Origin: Firmicutes bacterium ZOR0006
GTDB lineage: Bacteria > Bacillota_I > Bacilli_A > Culicoidibacterales > ZOR0006
DNA: 53,221 bases
Assembly: GCA_000798955.1 (NCBI GenBank)
Contig: JTLC01000009.1
Span: 62,479 to 115,699 of the forward strand
Reading direction: 5' to 3'
In this document: piece after piece, positions 42,714-51,457 of the stretch
Numbering within the stretch: the stretch's first letter is position 1
Layout: each line of letters starts with the position of its first letter
Notes under the pieces: generated by a model
The model's input: only the letters and a program-made list of their open reading frames with translations
What the model was told of the DNA's origin: nothing
Databases searched by the model: none
Program-made: the position numbers and the translations under genes

Positions 42714-43898
42714 ATGGTACAAACAGAAAAAGATTTAATTTTATTTACCTCAGAGTCAGTTTCAGAAGGACATCCAGATAAAGTCTGTGATCAAATTTCT
42801 GATGCTATTTTAGATGCGTGCTTAGCACAAGACCCACTTTCACGCGTTGCGTGTGAAACATTAGCAACAACAGGTCGTGTCGTAGTTGCTGGAGAAATTG
42901 CGACAACAGCAACAATTAATGTTGAAGCAATTGTTCGTCAAAAATTACGTGATATCGGCTATATTGATCCTACAATTGGAATCGGTGCTGATGATTGTGA
43001 AGTGTTTAACTTTTTACATGCACAATCACCAGATATTGCTCAAGGTGTTGATCATGCTGAAGATAATAAAGAAACACTTGGTGCAGGTGACCAAGGAATT
43101 ATGTTCGGATATGCTTGTGATGAGACAGATGTGTATATGCCATTACCAATTATTGTGGCGCATGAACTTGTTCGTTTGGCAACAGAATTACGTAAATCAG
43201 GTGAATTTGCTGATGCTAGACCAGACATGAAATCACAAGTAACAATTGATTATACTGATCCGAAACAACCAAAAGCAAACACTGTCCTGATGTCAATTCA
43301 GCACACTGAAGAGCACGATGAAGCTGCTTTCCGTGAATACGTGAAAACAAATATCATGGATGTTGTATTAGAGCGCTTTGGATTAGACACAAGCGACTAT
43401 CGCGTCTTGATCAATCCAACAGGTCGTTTTGTAATCGGTGGTCCGCATGGTGATACAGGTTTAACAGGTCGGAAAATTATTGTTGATACATATGGAGGAT
43501 ATGCCCGTCATGGTGGTGGTGCTTTCTCTGGAAAAGATGCAACGAAAGTTGACCGTTCAGCAGCGTATGCAGCACGCTATGTTGCCAAAAATATTGTTGC
43601 AGCCGGATTAGCGAGCAAATGTGAGTTACAACTTTCATATGCAATCGGTGTTGCGGAACCAACGTCAATCTTAATTGAGACATTTGGTACTGAAACGGTT
43701 CCACACGAAGTAATCGTGAAGGCTGTTCGCGAAAACTTTGATTTACGCCCAAGTGGAATCATTGAAATGCTAGGTTTACGCCAACCAATTTTTGGACCAA
43801 CGGCAGCCTATGGACATTTCGGACGTATTGATGTAGAACTTCCATGGGAACAAACAGATAAAATTTCGGTGCTTCAAGCAGCGACTCGTCAAAAGTAA
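42714..43898 (+). CDS. metK: S-adenosylmethionine synthetase
   Basis: 394-residue methionine adenosyltransferase, matching the family length. Landmarks are [51 protein letters not shown] and [14 protein letters not shown]. It makes SAM from methionine and ATP, so the SAM-I riboswitch upstream gives feedback control. The ATG at 42714 is nine bases after AGGAGG. A terminator follows and ends the unit. Confidence 0.97.
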   Translation: MVQTEKDLILFTSESVSEGHPDKVCDQISDAILDACLAQDPLSRVACETLATTGRVVVAGEIATTATINVEAIVRQKLRDIGYIDPTIGIGADDCEVFNFLHAQSPDIAQGVDHAEDNKETLGAGDQGIMFGYACDETDVYMPLPIIVAHELVRLATELRKSGEFADARPDMKSQVTIDYTDPKQPKANTVLMSIQHTEEHDEAAFREYVKTNIMDVVLERFGLDTSDYRVLINPTGRFVIGGPHGDTGLTGRKIIVDTYGGYARHGGGAFSGKDATKVDRSAAYAARYVAKNIVAAGLASKCELQLSYAIGVAEPTSILIETFGTETVPHEVIVKAVRENFDLRPSGIIEMLGLRQPIFGPTAAYGHFGRIDVELPWEQTDKISVLQAATRQK

Positions 43899-43906
43899 AA
43901 TATACA

Positions 43907-43936
43907 AGCTGGTACAGAAGTACCAGCTTTTTTTGT
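43907..43936 (+). terminator. Terminator after metK
   Basis: AGCTGGTAC-AGAA-GTACCAGCT followed by seven T. Confidence 0.94.
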
Positions 43937-44349
43937 ATACAGATGAAAAAGAATGCAGAGTTGTATAGACTTATTGTGAATCAATAATAAAAATAGGAAG
44001 TATTAATGTCAAATCTAATGAAAAGCATCAAAAAATTATTATGATTGGTAAAAAATGATAAACGAATAAATAGAAATGGGCTTTTTTGAGTATTTTTTTA
44101 TACTTTAAACAACTTAAGTCTTCATTTCCTTTTCATATTTTGAAAGAGATGAAAAAAAATTAATATTTGGAAATCAAAATATCAGAAAAACTTGAAAAAA
44201 AATACCGAAATGAGAAAAAAAGTGATTTTCTATTGGAAAAAGTTTTTTTTTGATAGACAGCTATTTTTCAAATCTGTATACTCAAGTTGTAAGGGCTTAC
44301 GTTCAGAGACAAACGAAGTTACTTAAAAAATTTTTTGGAGGGTTTTATA
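43937..44349 (+). promoter_or_regulatory. Long AT-rich control region upstream of EIIC gene
   Basis: About 410 bases without a gene. It contains TTGTATAGACT at 43971-43981, matching the repeats before nagB. It then holds a very A/T-rich stretch, and a promoter of TAGACA (44254-44259), 17 bases, TATACT (44277-44282). A cre-like TGTAAGGGCTTACG lies at 44288-44301, just after the expected start point. Catabolite repression by CcpA and possible control by the NagR-type protein are inferred. Confidence 0.55.
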
Positions 44350-45732
44350 ATGAACTGGATTGAAAATCATTTCGTACCTTTTGCGGCAAAATTAGGTTCG
44401 CAACGTCACTTAGCGGCGATTCGTGATGGCTTTGTAGCCTTCATGCCATTAATGATTGCAGGGGCATTTGCAGTCTTACTTAACAACTTTGTATTAGGTG
44501 GAGCACCAGTAGAGGGTGAAGCAATCACTTTCGGTCTTTACCAATTTTTCCAAGATTCATCAATTGGTGAGTGGATTTTAAAATTAAAAGATATCAACGG
44601 AAACGTTTGGTTCGGAACAATTGCTATTACAGCAGTATTCTTACCGATCGCAGTATCTTACAACTTAGCAAAAAGTCGTGAAAAAGACGGATTAGCAGCA
44701 GCATTAATCGCAGTAGCATCATTCGTTATTATTTTACCGCAAGCAGCAAGCGTTGGATTACCACCTGAGTTATTAGAAGCAGCAACTGGTGCTGGACTTG
44801 GTGAAACACTTTCAGCATGGGGATTCATCCCAGTCGCTTCTCTTGGAGCAACAGGAATGTTCGCAGCATTATTTGTAAGTTTAACAGCTACTGAATTATT
44901 CTGCTGGTTAACAGGAAACAAAGCATTAGAAATTCGTATGCCTGATACAGTACCACCGGCAGTAAGTCGTTCATTCGCGTCATTATTACCAGGAATCATT
45001 ACATTATTCGTATTTGCAATCGCTCAATTTGCAGTTGTGCAAGCGACTGGTTCTGGAATTCCAGAATTAATCTTCACATTCATTCAAGAGCCAATTAGCT
45101 TCGTAGCACAAGGTGCTAGCGGACTTGCATTTGCCTTAATCTATGTATTCTTCGTACACGTATTATGGTTCTTAGGATTACACGGACCAAACATCTTAGC
45201 TGGTGTTGCCGATCCAATCTATTTACCAGCATTAGTTGCAAACATCGATGCTATCCAAGCAGGTGCTGAAGCAACAAACATCTTCACAAAATCATTCTTC
45301 GATGCATTCGTATTCTTAGGTGGTTCAGGAGCGACTTTACCATTATTAATCGCAATCTTCGTAGCTTCTAAACGTGAAGACTACCGTACAATTGCAAAAT
45401 TAAGTATCGCACCTGGTGTGTTCCAAATCAATGAACCAGTAATGTTCGGTATGCCAATCGTATTAAACCCAACATTATTAATTCCATTCGTAGTCGTACC
45501 ATTAGTATTAACTGTAATCTCTTGGGCAGCTATGGCATTTGGATTAGTACCAATGACACAAGCAATCATTCCATGGATCACACCACCAGTGTTATCAGGA
45601 TTACTTGTAACAGGAAGCTTCATGGGAGCATTATTAGGACTTGTAAACTTAGTAGTTGCATTCTTAATTTACTACCCATTCGTTATTGCAGCAAACAAAG
45701 AAGTTGCATTAGAGCAAGAATCAGCAAAATAA
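44350..45732 (+). CDS. celB: PTS cellobiose/beta-glucoside transporter subunit IIC
   Basis: 460-residue membrane channel of the lactose/cellobiose PTS family. It takes up and, with EIIA and EIIB, phosphorylates beta-linked disaccharides. Start ATG 44350 (MNWIENHFVPFAAKLGSQRH) follows GGAGGG. Characteristic stretches are RDGFVAFMPLMIAGAFAVLL and HVLWFLGLHGPNI with NEPVMFGMPIVLNP. Codons are strikingly uniform (GCA, TTA, ATC), suggesting high expression. The matching EIIB gene lies on the opposite strand at 47213, and no EIIA gene is in the window. DUF3284 and GH4 genes nearby support beta-glucosides as substrate. Confidence 0.92.
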   Translation: MNWIENHFVPFAAKLGSQRHLAAIRDGFVAFMPLMIAGAFAVLLNNFVLGGAPVEGEAITFGLYQFFQDSSIGEWILKLKDINGNVWFGTIAITAVFLPIAVSYNLAKSREKDGLAAALIAVASFVIILPQAASVGLPPELLEAATGAGLGETLSAWGFIPVASLGATGMFAALFVSLTATELFCWLTGNKALEIRMPDTVPPAVSRSFASLLPGIITLFVFAIAQFAVVQATGSGIPELIFTFIQEPISFVAQGASGLAFALIYVFFVHVLWFLGLHGPNILAGVADPIYLPALVANIDAIQAGAEATNIFTKSFFDAFVFLGGSGATLPLLIAIFVASKREDYRTIAKLSIAPGVFQINEPVMFGMPIVLNPTLLIPFVVVPLVLTVISWAAMAFGLVPMTQAIIPWITPPVLSGLLVTGSFMGALLGLVNLVVAFLIYYPFVIAANKEVALEQESAK

Positions 45733-45736
45733 TCAA

Positions 45737-45776
45737 ACAAGTGAGGACAACTTTTGTCCTCACTTTCTTTTTAACT
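45737..45776 (+). terminator. Terminator after EIIC gene
   Basis: AAGTGAGGACAA pairs with TTGTCCTCACTT, followed by a T-rich tail. Confidence 0.92.
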
Positions 45777-45873
45777 AGGTGATTTATTGAGAAACTTTTA
45801 AAAAATAGTTGGTTTTTCCCCAGAAAAATGAGAAGATAAGGGTAAGCTTTATCGAAAAAAGTGAGGGAAAAAC

Positions 45874-46707
45874 ATGAATGACTTACTATCAAAATTATTA
45901 TTATTTATGGAAATAAATGTCCATGTACAAACAGTTGATGCACAACTTGCTCGATTCTTTTGGCAAAATGCGGATCGTATTGATGAGTACGGAATTGAAA
46001 CTGTTGCGAAAGCCTGTTTTACAAGTCCAGCTACGGTAAGCCGTTTCTGTAAAAAACTCGATTTCCATGGTTTTTCTGACTTTAAAGTAGCATTTATTGA
46101 GGCTTGGGAAGAAAATCAACAAACGGAAGTGCGAATGAGTCGTGCCGTGTATAATCAACTCCATATGCAACCGGAGTTACTTGTTGATTATAGTTTTGAT
46201 TTAGCAATCGCGGGCTTACAAGAAACGAAAGAACAATTAAATATTGCGGATTTAGAGCAAGCAGTTCGAATTTTAGGAATGGCAAAAACAATTCATTTTA
46301 TCGGGATTGGTTATTCACATTTCGTTGCCAAAGATGCACAGCATAAATTTATGCGGTTAGGAAAGTATTGTACGGCATACGGTAATTTGGAGATGCAAAA
46401 AGCTGAATTTGAGATTTTTCGTGAAGGTGAAGTCGCTGTGATTTTATCTTTTTCAGGAACGACAGACGCAACGAATGAGTTAGCAACATTAGCGAAAGAA
46501 CAAGGACTTCGTGTGATTGCAATTACTGCGGATCGTAAAAGTGAACTCGCACAAATTGCTCATCATGTCATCACTGTAAGTGGACGAGAAAACCAATTTA
46601 CTGATTCATCAACGAGTGGACGAATTTTATTGCATGCGATGATTGATGCACTGTACTTGTTATATGGAGTAGTAAACAATAAAAATTTAGTAATTACAAA
46701 TAATTAA
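45874..46707 (+). CDS. MurR/RpiR family transcriptional regulator 1
   Basis: 277 residues. The N-terminal HTH_6 domain (about 20-80, VAKACFTSPATVSRFCKKLDF) is followed by a SIS sugar-phosphate-binding domain (about 120-265, IHFIGIGYSHFVAKDAQHK, ILSFSGTTDATNELA, STSGRILLHAMID). It is expected to sense a phosphosugar from the neighbouring PTS. A close paralogue is at 49252; both share QKFMRLGK and the ending YLLYG-NNKNLVIT. Two such regulators flanking one beta-glucoside gene set suggest separate sugars or layered control. Confidence 0.9.
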   Translation: MNDLLSKLLLFMEINVHVQTVDAQLARFFWQNADRIDEYGIETVAKACFTSPATVSRFCKKLDFHGFSDFKVAFIEAWEENQQTEVRMSRAVYNQLHMQPELLVDYSFDLAIAGLQETKEQLNIADLEQAVRILGMAKTIHFIGIGYSHFVAKDAQHKFMRLGKYCTAYGNLEMQKAEFEIFREGEVAVILSFSGTTDATNELATLAKEQGLRVIAITADRKSELAQIAHHVITVSGRENQFTDSSTSGRILLHAMIDALYLLYGVVNNKNLVITNN

Positions 46708-46715
46708 GGAGAATA

Positions 46716-47177
46716 ATGATGTCGAGAACCTTTACATATGAACATACATTAAATTATGCAGCGGAAGATATTTATACAACAATTTATCAACTCACAATTG
46801 AACAAATGGAATCAATCGGTAAAGCGATCAAAACACCAAGTGCAGTTGTTGGGACACAATATGAGTATGAAATGATGTTGAAAAAGCAAAAAACAAAAGC
46901 AATTTTTACAATTAAAGAATATGAAAAAGATGCGGTTTTTGCGTACGAAATTATCGCTGGTAGATTAGAAAACGGCACAACATGGACATTAGAGAAAGTA
47001 ACAGATTCGCAAACAAAAATTACCTATGTTGAAACTTCAAATAGTGATTTAATGAGTGCAGATCTCACATACCGCTTTTTAGGATGGATGATGAAACGCA
47101 AGCAAAAGAAACAAGCACAACAATTGATTAAAGTTATTGAAATTCGTTTATACGAAGCAGCACAAAAAAAAGCTTAA
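46716..47177 (+). CDS. DUF3284 domain protein
   Basis: 153-residue soluble protein with a START/polyketide-cyclase-like profile, as annotated for DUF3284: FTYEHTLNYAAEDIYTTIYQ, then KKQKTKAIFTIKEYEKDAVFAYEI and a basic C-terminal helix. DUF3284 genes regularly occur in cellobiose-type PTS operons of Bacillota, and their biochemical function is unknown. The ATG at 46716 is eight bases after the RpiR stop and follows AAGGAG. The gene ends at a bidirectional terminator. Confidence 0.82.
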   Translation: MMSRTFTYEHTLNYAAEDIYTTIYQLTIEQMESIGKAIKTPSAVVGTQYEYEMMLKKQKTKAIFTIKEYEKDAVFAYEIIAGRLENGTTWTLEKVTDSQTKITYVETSNSDLMSADLTYRFLGWMMKRKQKKQAQQLIKVIEIRLYEAAQKKA

Positions 47178-47203
47178 GTGGTTTCACCACTTAAGCTTTT
47201 TTT
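47164..47203. terminator. Bidirectional terminator between DUF3284 and EIIB genes
   Basis: AAAAAGCTTAAGTGG-TTTC-ACCACTTAAGCTTTTT, long and near perfect with A and T runs on both sides. Confidence 0.95.
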
Positions 47204-47212
47204 GTTAGCTAA

Positions 47213-47515
47213 TTATCCTAATAATGCTAATGCTGTATCAAGTACTTTTGCACCGTTCATTGAACCGTAAGCAACCATATCAATAACAGAAACAGGAATT
47301 TTTCCTTCAGTTAATTCTTTCATTTTTGGCTCTAAGAAACGAACTTGAGGCCCTAATAATAAAACGTCTGCATCAGTCCAGTTGTTTTTTGCTTCTGCTT
47401 CAGCAACTGCCCAAATTTTCACATCTAATCCACGCTCTTTCGCTGAATTTTGCATTTTTGTTACAAGTAAACTAGTTGACATACCCGCTGAACATACTAA
47501 TAAAATATTTGTCAT
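47213..47515 (-). CDS. celA: PTS lactose/cellobiose-type subunit IIB
   Basis: 100-residue cytoplasmic phosphocarrier of the lactose/cellobiose PTS family. The phosphorylated cysteine is Cys8 in [14 protein letters not shown]. Further family sequence is [13 protein letters not shown] and [15 protein letters not shown]. It should take phosphate from an EIIA and give it to sugar bound by the EIIC at 44350. It is transcribed divergently from the GH4 gene, with its own promoter overlapped by a cre-like site. Separation from EIIC by two genes and on the other strand is unusual. Confidence 0.93.
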   Translation of the reverse strand: MTNILLVCSAGMSTSLLVTKMQNSAKERGLDVKIWAVAEAEAKNNWTDADVLLLGPQVRFLEPKMKELTEGKIPVSVIDMVAYGSMNGAKVLDTALALLG

Positions 47516-47557
47516 TTTTAAAATCTCCTTTGGCTTTTTGTTATAACTTTATTATAC

Positions 47558-47595
47558 TTGAATTTACATAAGCTGCAAGCGGTTTCGATGTTTTT
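47558..47595 (-). promoter_or_regulatory. Promoter of EIIB gene with cre-like site
   Basis: On the minus strand, TTGCAG, 16 bases and TATAAT form the promoter. A cre-like CGAAACCGCTTGCA (47574-47587) covers the -35. This placement fits CcpA repression. Confidence 0.55.
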
Positions 47596-47785
47596 TTCAA
47601 AAACTGGAAAAAGCGTTATGAGAAGCAGAAAAAAGACGAAAAAAAATTTCGTCACAACTGCATATAGCAGAAAAAGCTTTTTTTCAAAAAACGAAAAAAA
47701 ATTACTATTTTCGTGTTGGAATTCGGCTTTTTTTTTAGAAAAATAAAAAAAATCACTAGTTTATCAAAAAAACATGAAAGATGAC
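47588..47785. other. AT-rich intergenic stretch between EIIB and GH4 genes
   Basis: About 200 bases rich in A and T runs. Short overlapping frames can be drawn, but they have poor composition and no ribosome binding site. I see no defined feature other than the promoters at each end. Confidence 0.4.
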
Positions 47786-47833
47786 TAGACAAGAAAGGCA
47801 ATCAATTGTATATTTCAAGTGAAACCGATACCA
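47786..47833 (+). promoter_or_regulatory. Promoter and cre site of the GH4 gene
   Basis: TAGACA at 47786-47791, 17 bases, TATATT at 47809-47814. TGAAACCGATACCA at 47820-47833, close to the cre consensus TGWAANCGNTNWCA with one mismatch, sits at the expected start point. Confidence 0.65.
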
Positions 47834-47859
47834 ATCAATAAAAAGTGGAGGAAGAAAAG

Positions 47860-49209
47860 ATGAAGAAAACAATCAAAATCGTTACAATTGGGGGCGGGTC
47901 AAGTTATACCCCAGAATTAATTGAAGGATTTATTAAACGAGCACATGAATTACCAATTCGTGAAATTTGGCTCGTTGATATTGAAGCCGGAAAAGAAAAA
48001 TTAGAAATTGTTGGTGAATTAGCACGACGCATGGTCAAAAAAGCCGGACTAGATTGGCAAGTTCATTTAACATTAAATCGCCGTGAAGCATTAGTTGATG
48101 CAGATTATGTAACGACACAATTACGTGTTGGTTTATTAGATGCACGTGTCAAAGATGAGCGTATCCCGTTAGAGCACGGAATGTTAGGTCAAGAAACAAA
48201 TGGTGCTGGGGGAGCATTTAAAGCGTTCCGTACTATTCCAGTTATTTTAGATATCGTTCGCGATATGAAAGAATTATGTCCAAATGCGTGGTTAATTAAC
48301 TTTACAAATCCAGCCGGAATTGTGACGGAAGCAGTACTTAAATACGGTGATTTCAAACGTGTCGTTGGATTATGTAATGTTCCTGTTAATCAAATGATGT
48401 CTGAGTCAAAAGAATTAGGTGTTGATGTCAATGACTTAACATTCCAATTTGCTGGTTTAAACCATTTAGTTTGGCATAAAGTTTGGGATAAACAAGGAAA
48501 TGAAATTACAACAGATGTTATGCAACGTTGGTTAGAAAGTAATGATCAAGGTGTTGCTAACATTGAAAATATTCCATGGATTGATGAGCAAGTATTAAAC
48601 TTAGGATTAATTCCATGTTTCTATCACCGTTACTTCTATCTTGAAGAAGAAATGCTCCAAAAAGGTTTGAAAGACTTTGCAAATAATGGTACACGTGCAG
48701 AAGTCGTTCAGCAAGTTGAACATGAACTCTTTGAGTTATATCGTAATCCAAACCTTGAAGAAAAACCAAAACAACTTGAATTGCGCGGTGGGGCATATTA
48801 CTCAGATGCAGCATGTGAATTGATTACGTCAATTCAAAATGATAAACGAACATTGATGGTTGTTGATACGCAAAATAATGGAACAATTGCTGATTTACCA
48901 TATGATTGTGCAATTGAAACAACAGCGATGATTACTGCAAGTGGACCAAAACCAGTGAACTTTGGTCATTTCCCAGCTTCAGCTCGTGGATTAGTCCAAG
49001 TGATGAAAGCTTTTGAAGAGCTTGTTGTTGATGCAGCAGTGACGGGTGATTATGGAACAGCATTACAAGCATTGACGATGAACCCACTTGTGAAAGGTGC
49101 TTCACAAGCAAAAGCGGTATTAGACGAAATGTTAGTGGCACATGCTGAACATTTACCACAATTCCAAGCGTATATTGAAGCTCACTTACAAACACCAACA
49201 CAAAAATAA
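47860..49209 (+). CDS. 6-phospho-beta-glucosidase, GH4 family
   Basis: 449-residue NAD- and Mn-dependent glycosidase of family GH4 that cleaves cytoplasmic 6-phospho-beta-glucosides such as cellobiose-6-phosphate. Evidence is the dinucleotide motif VTIGGGSSYTPELIEGF, EQETNGAGG-like segment GQETNGAGGAFKAFR, the metal-binding Cys and Asn in VVGLCNVPVN, and the His in AGLNHLVWH. ATG 47860 follows GTGGAGGAAG. It pairs with the CelB-type PTS. The regulator gene behind it is separated by a hairpin terminator. Confidence 0.93.
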   Translation: MKKTIKIVTIGGGSSYTPELIEGFIKRAHELPIREIWLVDIEAGKEKLEIVGELARRMVKKAGLDWQVHLTLNRREALVDADYVTTQLRVGLLDARVKDERIPLEHGMLGQETNGAGGAFKAFRTIPVILDIVRDMKELCPNAWLINFTNPAGIVTEAVLKYGDFKRVVGLCNVPVNQMMSESKELGVDVNDLTFQFAGLNHLVWHKVWDKQGNEITTDVMQRWLESNDQGVANIENIPWIDEQVLNLGLIPCFYHRYFYLEEEMLQKGLKDFANNGTRAEVVQQVEHELFELYRNPNLEEKPKQLELRGGAYYSDAACELITSIQNDKRTLMVVDTQNNGTIADLPYDCAIETTAMITASGPKPVNFGHFPASARGLVQVMKAFEELVVDAAVTGDYGTALQALTMNPLVKGASQAKAVLDEMLVAHAEHLPQFQAYIEAHLQTPTQK

Positions 49210-49212
49210 GTG

Positions 49213-49240
49213 GAAAAGGAGCAGAGCTCCTTTTCTTTTT
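49213..49240 (+). terminator. Terminator between GH4 gene and second RpiR gene
   Basis: GAAAAGGAGC-AGA-GCTCCTTTTC followed by five T. It lies only 12 bases before the regulator start, so read-through would set regulator level. Confidence 0.8.
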
Positions 49241-49251
49241 GGGAGTTAATT

Positions 49252-50091
49252 ATGAAACAAGAACGGCAAGATATTATTTCACAACTCGTAGATGGTGTTG
49301 AAGTTAATGCTTGGATGTCACAAGGAGAACAGGCGATTACTCATGCAATTTGGAAACAACTGCACGCTAATCAGACGTTAAAAATTGAAGAGTTAGCAAA
49401 TCTTGCTGAAACGAGTCCAGCAACAATCAATCGTTATGCCAAAAAATTTGGGTTTAGTGGATTTTTACCATTAAAGCGCGAACTACTCGATTCTTGGAAA
49501 GCAAATCAAAAAAAAGAAATTCGGATGTCTCGTGCAGCCTATCGTCGTTTTCAAAAAGATCACCAACAAATCCTTGCATATAATTTTGATTTAGTTCGGC
49601 ATGGGCTCAATGATACTGAGAATCTCATTGATATTGAAACACTCGAACAGACAGTCCGTTTGTTTGGGATTGCCCAAACGATTCACTTTATTGGTGTTGA
49701 TTATTCACATTTAGTAGCGAAAGATGCACAACAAAAATTTATGCGTTTAGGAAAAATGTGCACGGCCCATCGGGATTTACAAGTATATGTCGAAAGAACA
49801 ATATTTGATGATCGCGATGTCGTTGTGATTTTTTCTTTTTCTGGTCAAACGCGAGTTGGCAAGCGAGTTGCCCAAAAAGCACGTAAACAAGGTGTTCAAG
49901 TTGTTTTGATTACGGCAAATATTAGTGGAGTCTTAGCACAAAATGCCACGCAAATTATTCAAATTTCTGGGGAAGAAAATATTTTTACTGAATCATCAAC
50001 AAGCGGTCGAATAATTTTACATACCGTCATGGATAGTATGTATTTGTTATACGGTACATTAAATAATAAAAATTTAGTCATAACCGAATAG
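49252..50091 (+). CDS. MurR/RpiR family transcriptional regulator 2
   Basis: 279 residues with the same two-domain plan as the regulator at 45874: an N-terminal HTH_6 (LANLAETSPATINRYAKKFGF) and a C-terminal SIS domain (IHFIGVDYSHLVAKDAQQK, IFSFSGQTRVGKRVA, STSGRIILHTVMD). ATG 49252 is chosen because an upstream in-frame extension to 49210 passes through the terminator hairpin and has no site, whereas GGGAG lies before 49252. The regulator probably controls the GH4/PTS genes. It is followed at once by the nagA promoter and operator. Confidence 0.9.
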   Translation: MKQERQDIISQLVDGVEVNAWMSQGEQAITHAIWKQLHANQTLKIEELANLAETSPATINRYAKKFGFSGFLPLKRELLDSWKANQKKEIRMSRAAYRRFQKDHQQILAYNFDLVRHGLNDTENLIDIETLEQTVRLFGIAQTIHFIGVDYSHLVAKDAQQKFMRLGKMCTAHRDLQVYVERTIFDDRDVVVIFSFSGQTRVGKRVAQKARKQGVQVVLITANISGVLAQNATQIIQISGEENIFTESSTSGRIILHTVMDSMYLLYGTLNNKNLVITE

Positions 50092-50125
50092 TTGTCTATA
50101 CAGAAAACCAAAGCGATGGTATACT
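50092..50125 (+). promoter_or_regulatory. nagA promoter with NagR-type operator
   Basis: TTGTCTATACAG at 50092-50103 is the reverse complement of CTGTATAGACAA, matching the repeats before nagB and 43971. An extended -10, TGG-TATACT, lies at 50120-50125. Confidence 0.6.
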
Positions 50126-50155
50126 AAAGAAAAGAATTATTATGAGGTGGTACAG

Positions 50156-51304
50156 ATGTTTATAATTAACGGTATCGTTTATGCAGAAACAGGGAAAATT
50201 GAAAATGGATATCTTCAAATTGAGGGAAATAAAATTATTGGCTATGGAGCTATGAGTGAGTTGCCAACAACAAAAGAAGCAGAAGTTATTGATGCGAACG
50301 GACAACTTATCGTTCCAGGATTTGTTGACCAACATATTCATGGAGCTGCTGGTGTTGATACAATGGATGCTTCAATCGAGGGACTAACACGCTTTGCGCA
50401 GACATTACCTAAAGAGGGAACAACAACATTTTTAGCAACAACAATGACGCAATCAATTGCAGCAATTGATGCAGCTTTAGCAGCAACGCGAACGTTCATT
50501 GAATCACATAACCAACCGGGACAAGCCCAAATTGCGGGAATTCATTTAGAAGGACCATTTATTAATTGTGCATACAAAGGTGCGCAACCAGAAGAGTATA
50601 TTATTAATCCTTCAATTGAAATGATGCAACATTTTATTGATGTAGCTGGTCCGGGCAATATTAAATTAGTAACGTATGCTCCTGAAGTAGCAGAAGCAGG
50701 ATTTGTTGAATTTTTAGTGGCAAATAATATTGTGCCATCTGTGGGACACAGTAGTGCCACTTTTGCCGAAGTTGAAAAGGACTTCGACAATGGTTTAACA
50801 AACATTACCCACTTCCATAATGCTTCTTCGGGTCATCATCACCGGACACCAGGAGTTGTTACAGCAGGATTCGGTCTAGATCTAACTGTTGAAATTATTT
50901 GTGATGGTGTTCATTTACACCCTGATGTTGTCAAAACCGTGAAGAAAGTAAAAGGGAGCGACAAAATCGTTTTAGTAACTGATTCAATGAGTGCAAAAGG
51001 TCTTGAAGATGGAGATTATAGCTTAGGTGGACAAAAAGTTATTAAAGTTGGGAATGAAGCGCGACTAGAAGATGGAACATTGGCTGGAAGCGTTGCTGAG
51101 ATGAACAGCTGTGCATGTAATATGAAGAATTTTACCGGAGCAACTGTTGAAGAAGTGATTGCAATGACTGCTTCAAATGCCGCTCGTTCATTAGGGATGG
51201 ACACAAAAGGAACGTTAGCAATTGGAAAAGATGCAGATGTTGTGATTATGACGCCAGAGTACCAAATTGAAGCGACAATTTGCCAAGGTGTCTTAGCCAA
51301 ATAA
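50156..51304 (+). CDS. nagA: N-acetylglucosamine-6-phosphate deacetylase
   Basis: 382-residue metallohydrolase of the amidohydrolase superfamily that converts GlcNAc-6-phosphate to GlcN-6-phosphate. Landmarks are the metal motif FVDQHIHGAAGVDTMD, HLEGPFINCAYKGAQ, VGHSSATFAE, THFHNASSG and LVTDSMSAKG. ATG 50156 (MFIINGIVYAETGK) follows GAGGTGG; the GTG at 50147 is within that site. The order nagA, nagB, nagR follows. NagR-type operator copies lie upstream, so induction by amino-sugar phosphates is expected. Confidence 0.95.
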   Translation: MFIINGIVYAETGKIENGYLQIEGNKIIGYGAMSELPTTKEAEVIDANGQLIVPGFVDQHIHGAAGVDTMDASIEGLTRFAQTLPKEGTTTFLATTMTQSIAAIDAALAATRTFIESHNQPGQAQIAGIHLEGPFINCAYKGAQPEEYIINPSIEMMQHFIDVAGPGNIKLVTYAPEVAEAGFVEFLVANNIVPSVGHSSATFAEVEKDFDNGLTNITHFHNASSGHHHRTPGVVTAGFGLDLTVEIICDGVHLHPDVVKTVKKVKGSDKIVLVTDSMSAKGLEDGDYSLGGQKVIKVGNEARLEDGTLAGSVAEMNSCACNMKNFTGATVEEVIAMTASNAARSLGMDTKGTLAIGKDADVVIMTPEYQIEATICQGVLAK

Positions 51305-51309
51305 AAAAA

Positions 51310-51347
51310 TGAGCTGTATCGCCCGAAGAGGTGATACAGCTTTTTTT
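51310..51347 (+). terminator. Terminator after nagA
   Basis: AGCTGTATC pairs with GATACAGCT, followed by seven T. Confidence 0.9.
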
Positions 51348-51357
51348 AAAAAAAAAC

Positions 51358-51414
51358 TTGTATAGACATTTTTTGTAAAGTTGTATAGACATATGTCAGC
51401 ACCTATGATATTAT
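51358..51414 (+). promoter_or_regulatory. nagB promoter with tandem NagR-type operators
   Basis: Exact repeats TTGTATAGACA at 51358-51368 and 51381-51391, 23 bases apart. The second contains the -35 TAGACA (51386-51391), and 17 bases later the -10 is TATTAT (51409-51414). This arrangement is that of a repressed promoter. Confidence 0.7.
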
Positions 51415-51457
51415 TAATTTATAAGAGAGAAAAAACAAATATATTGGAGGAATAACC

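Noticed and set aside
47558..47746. 62-codon frame in the EIIB-GH4 spacer
   Set aside because: Composition is driven by A/T runs (Lys, Phe, Ser), with no ribosome binding site; it overlaps promoter elements.
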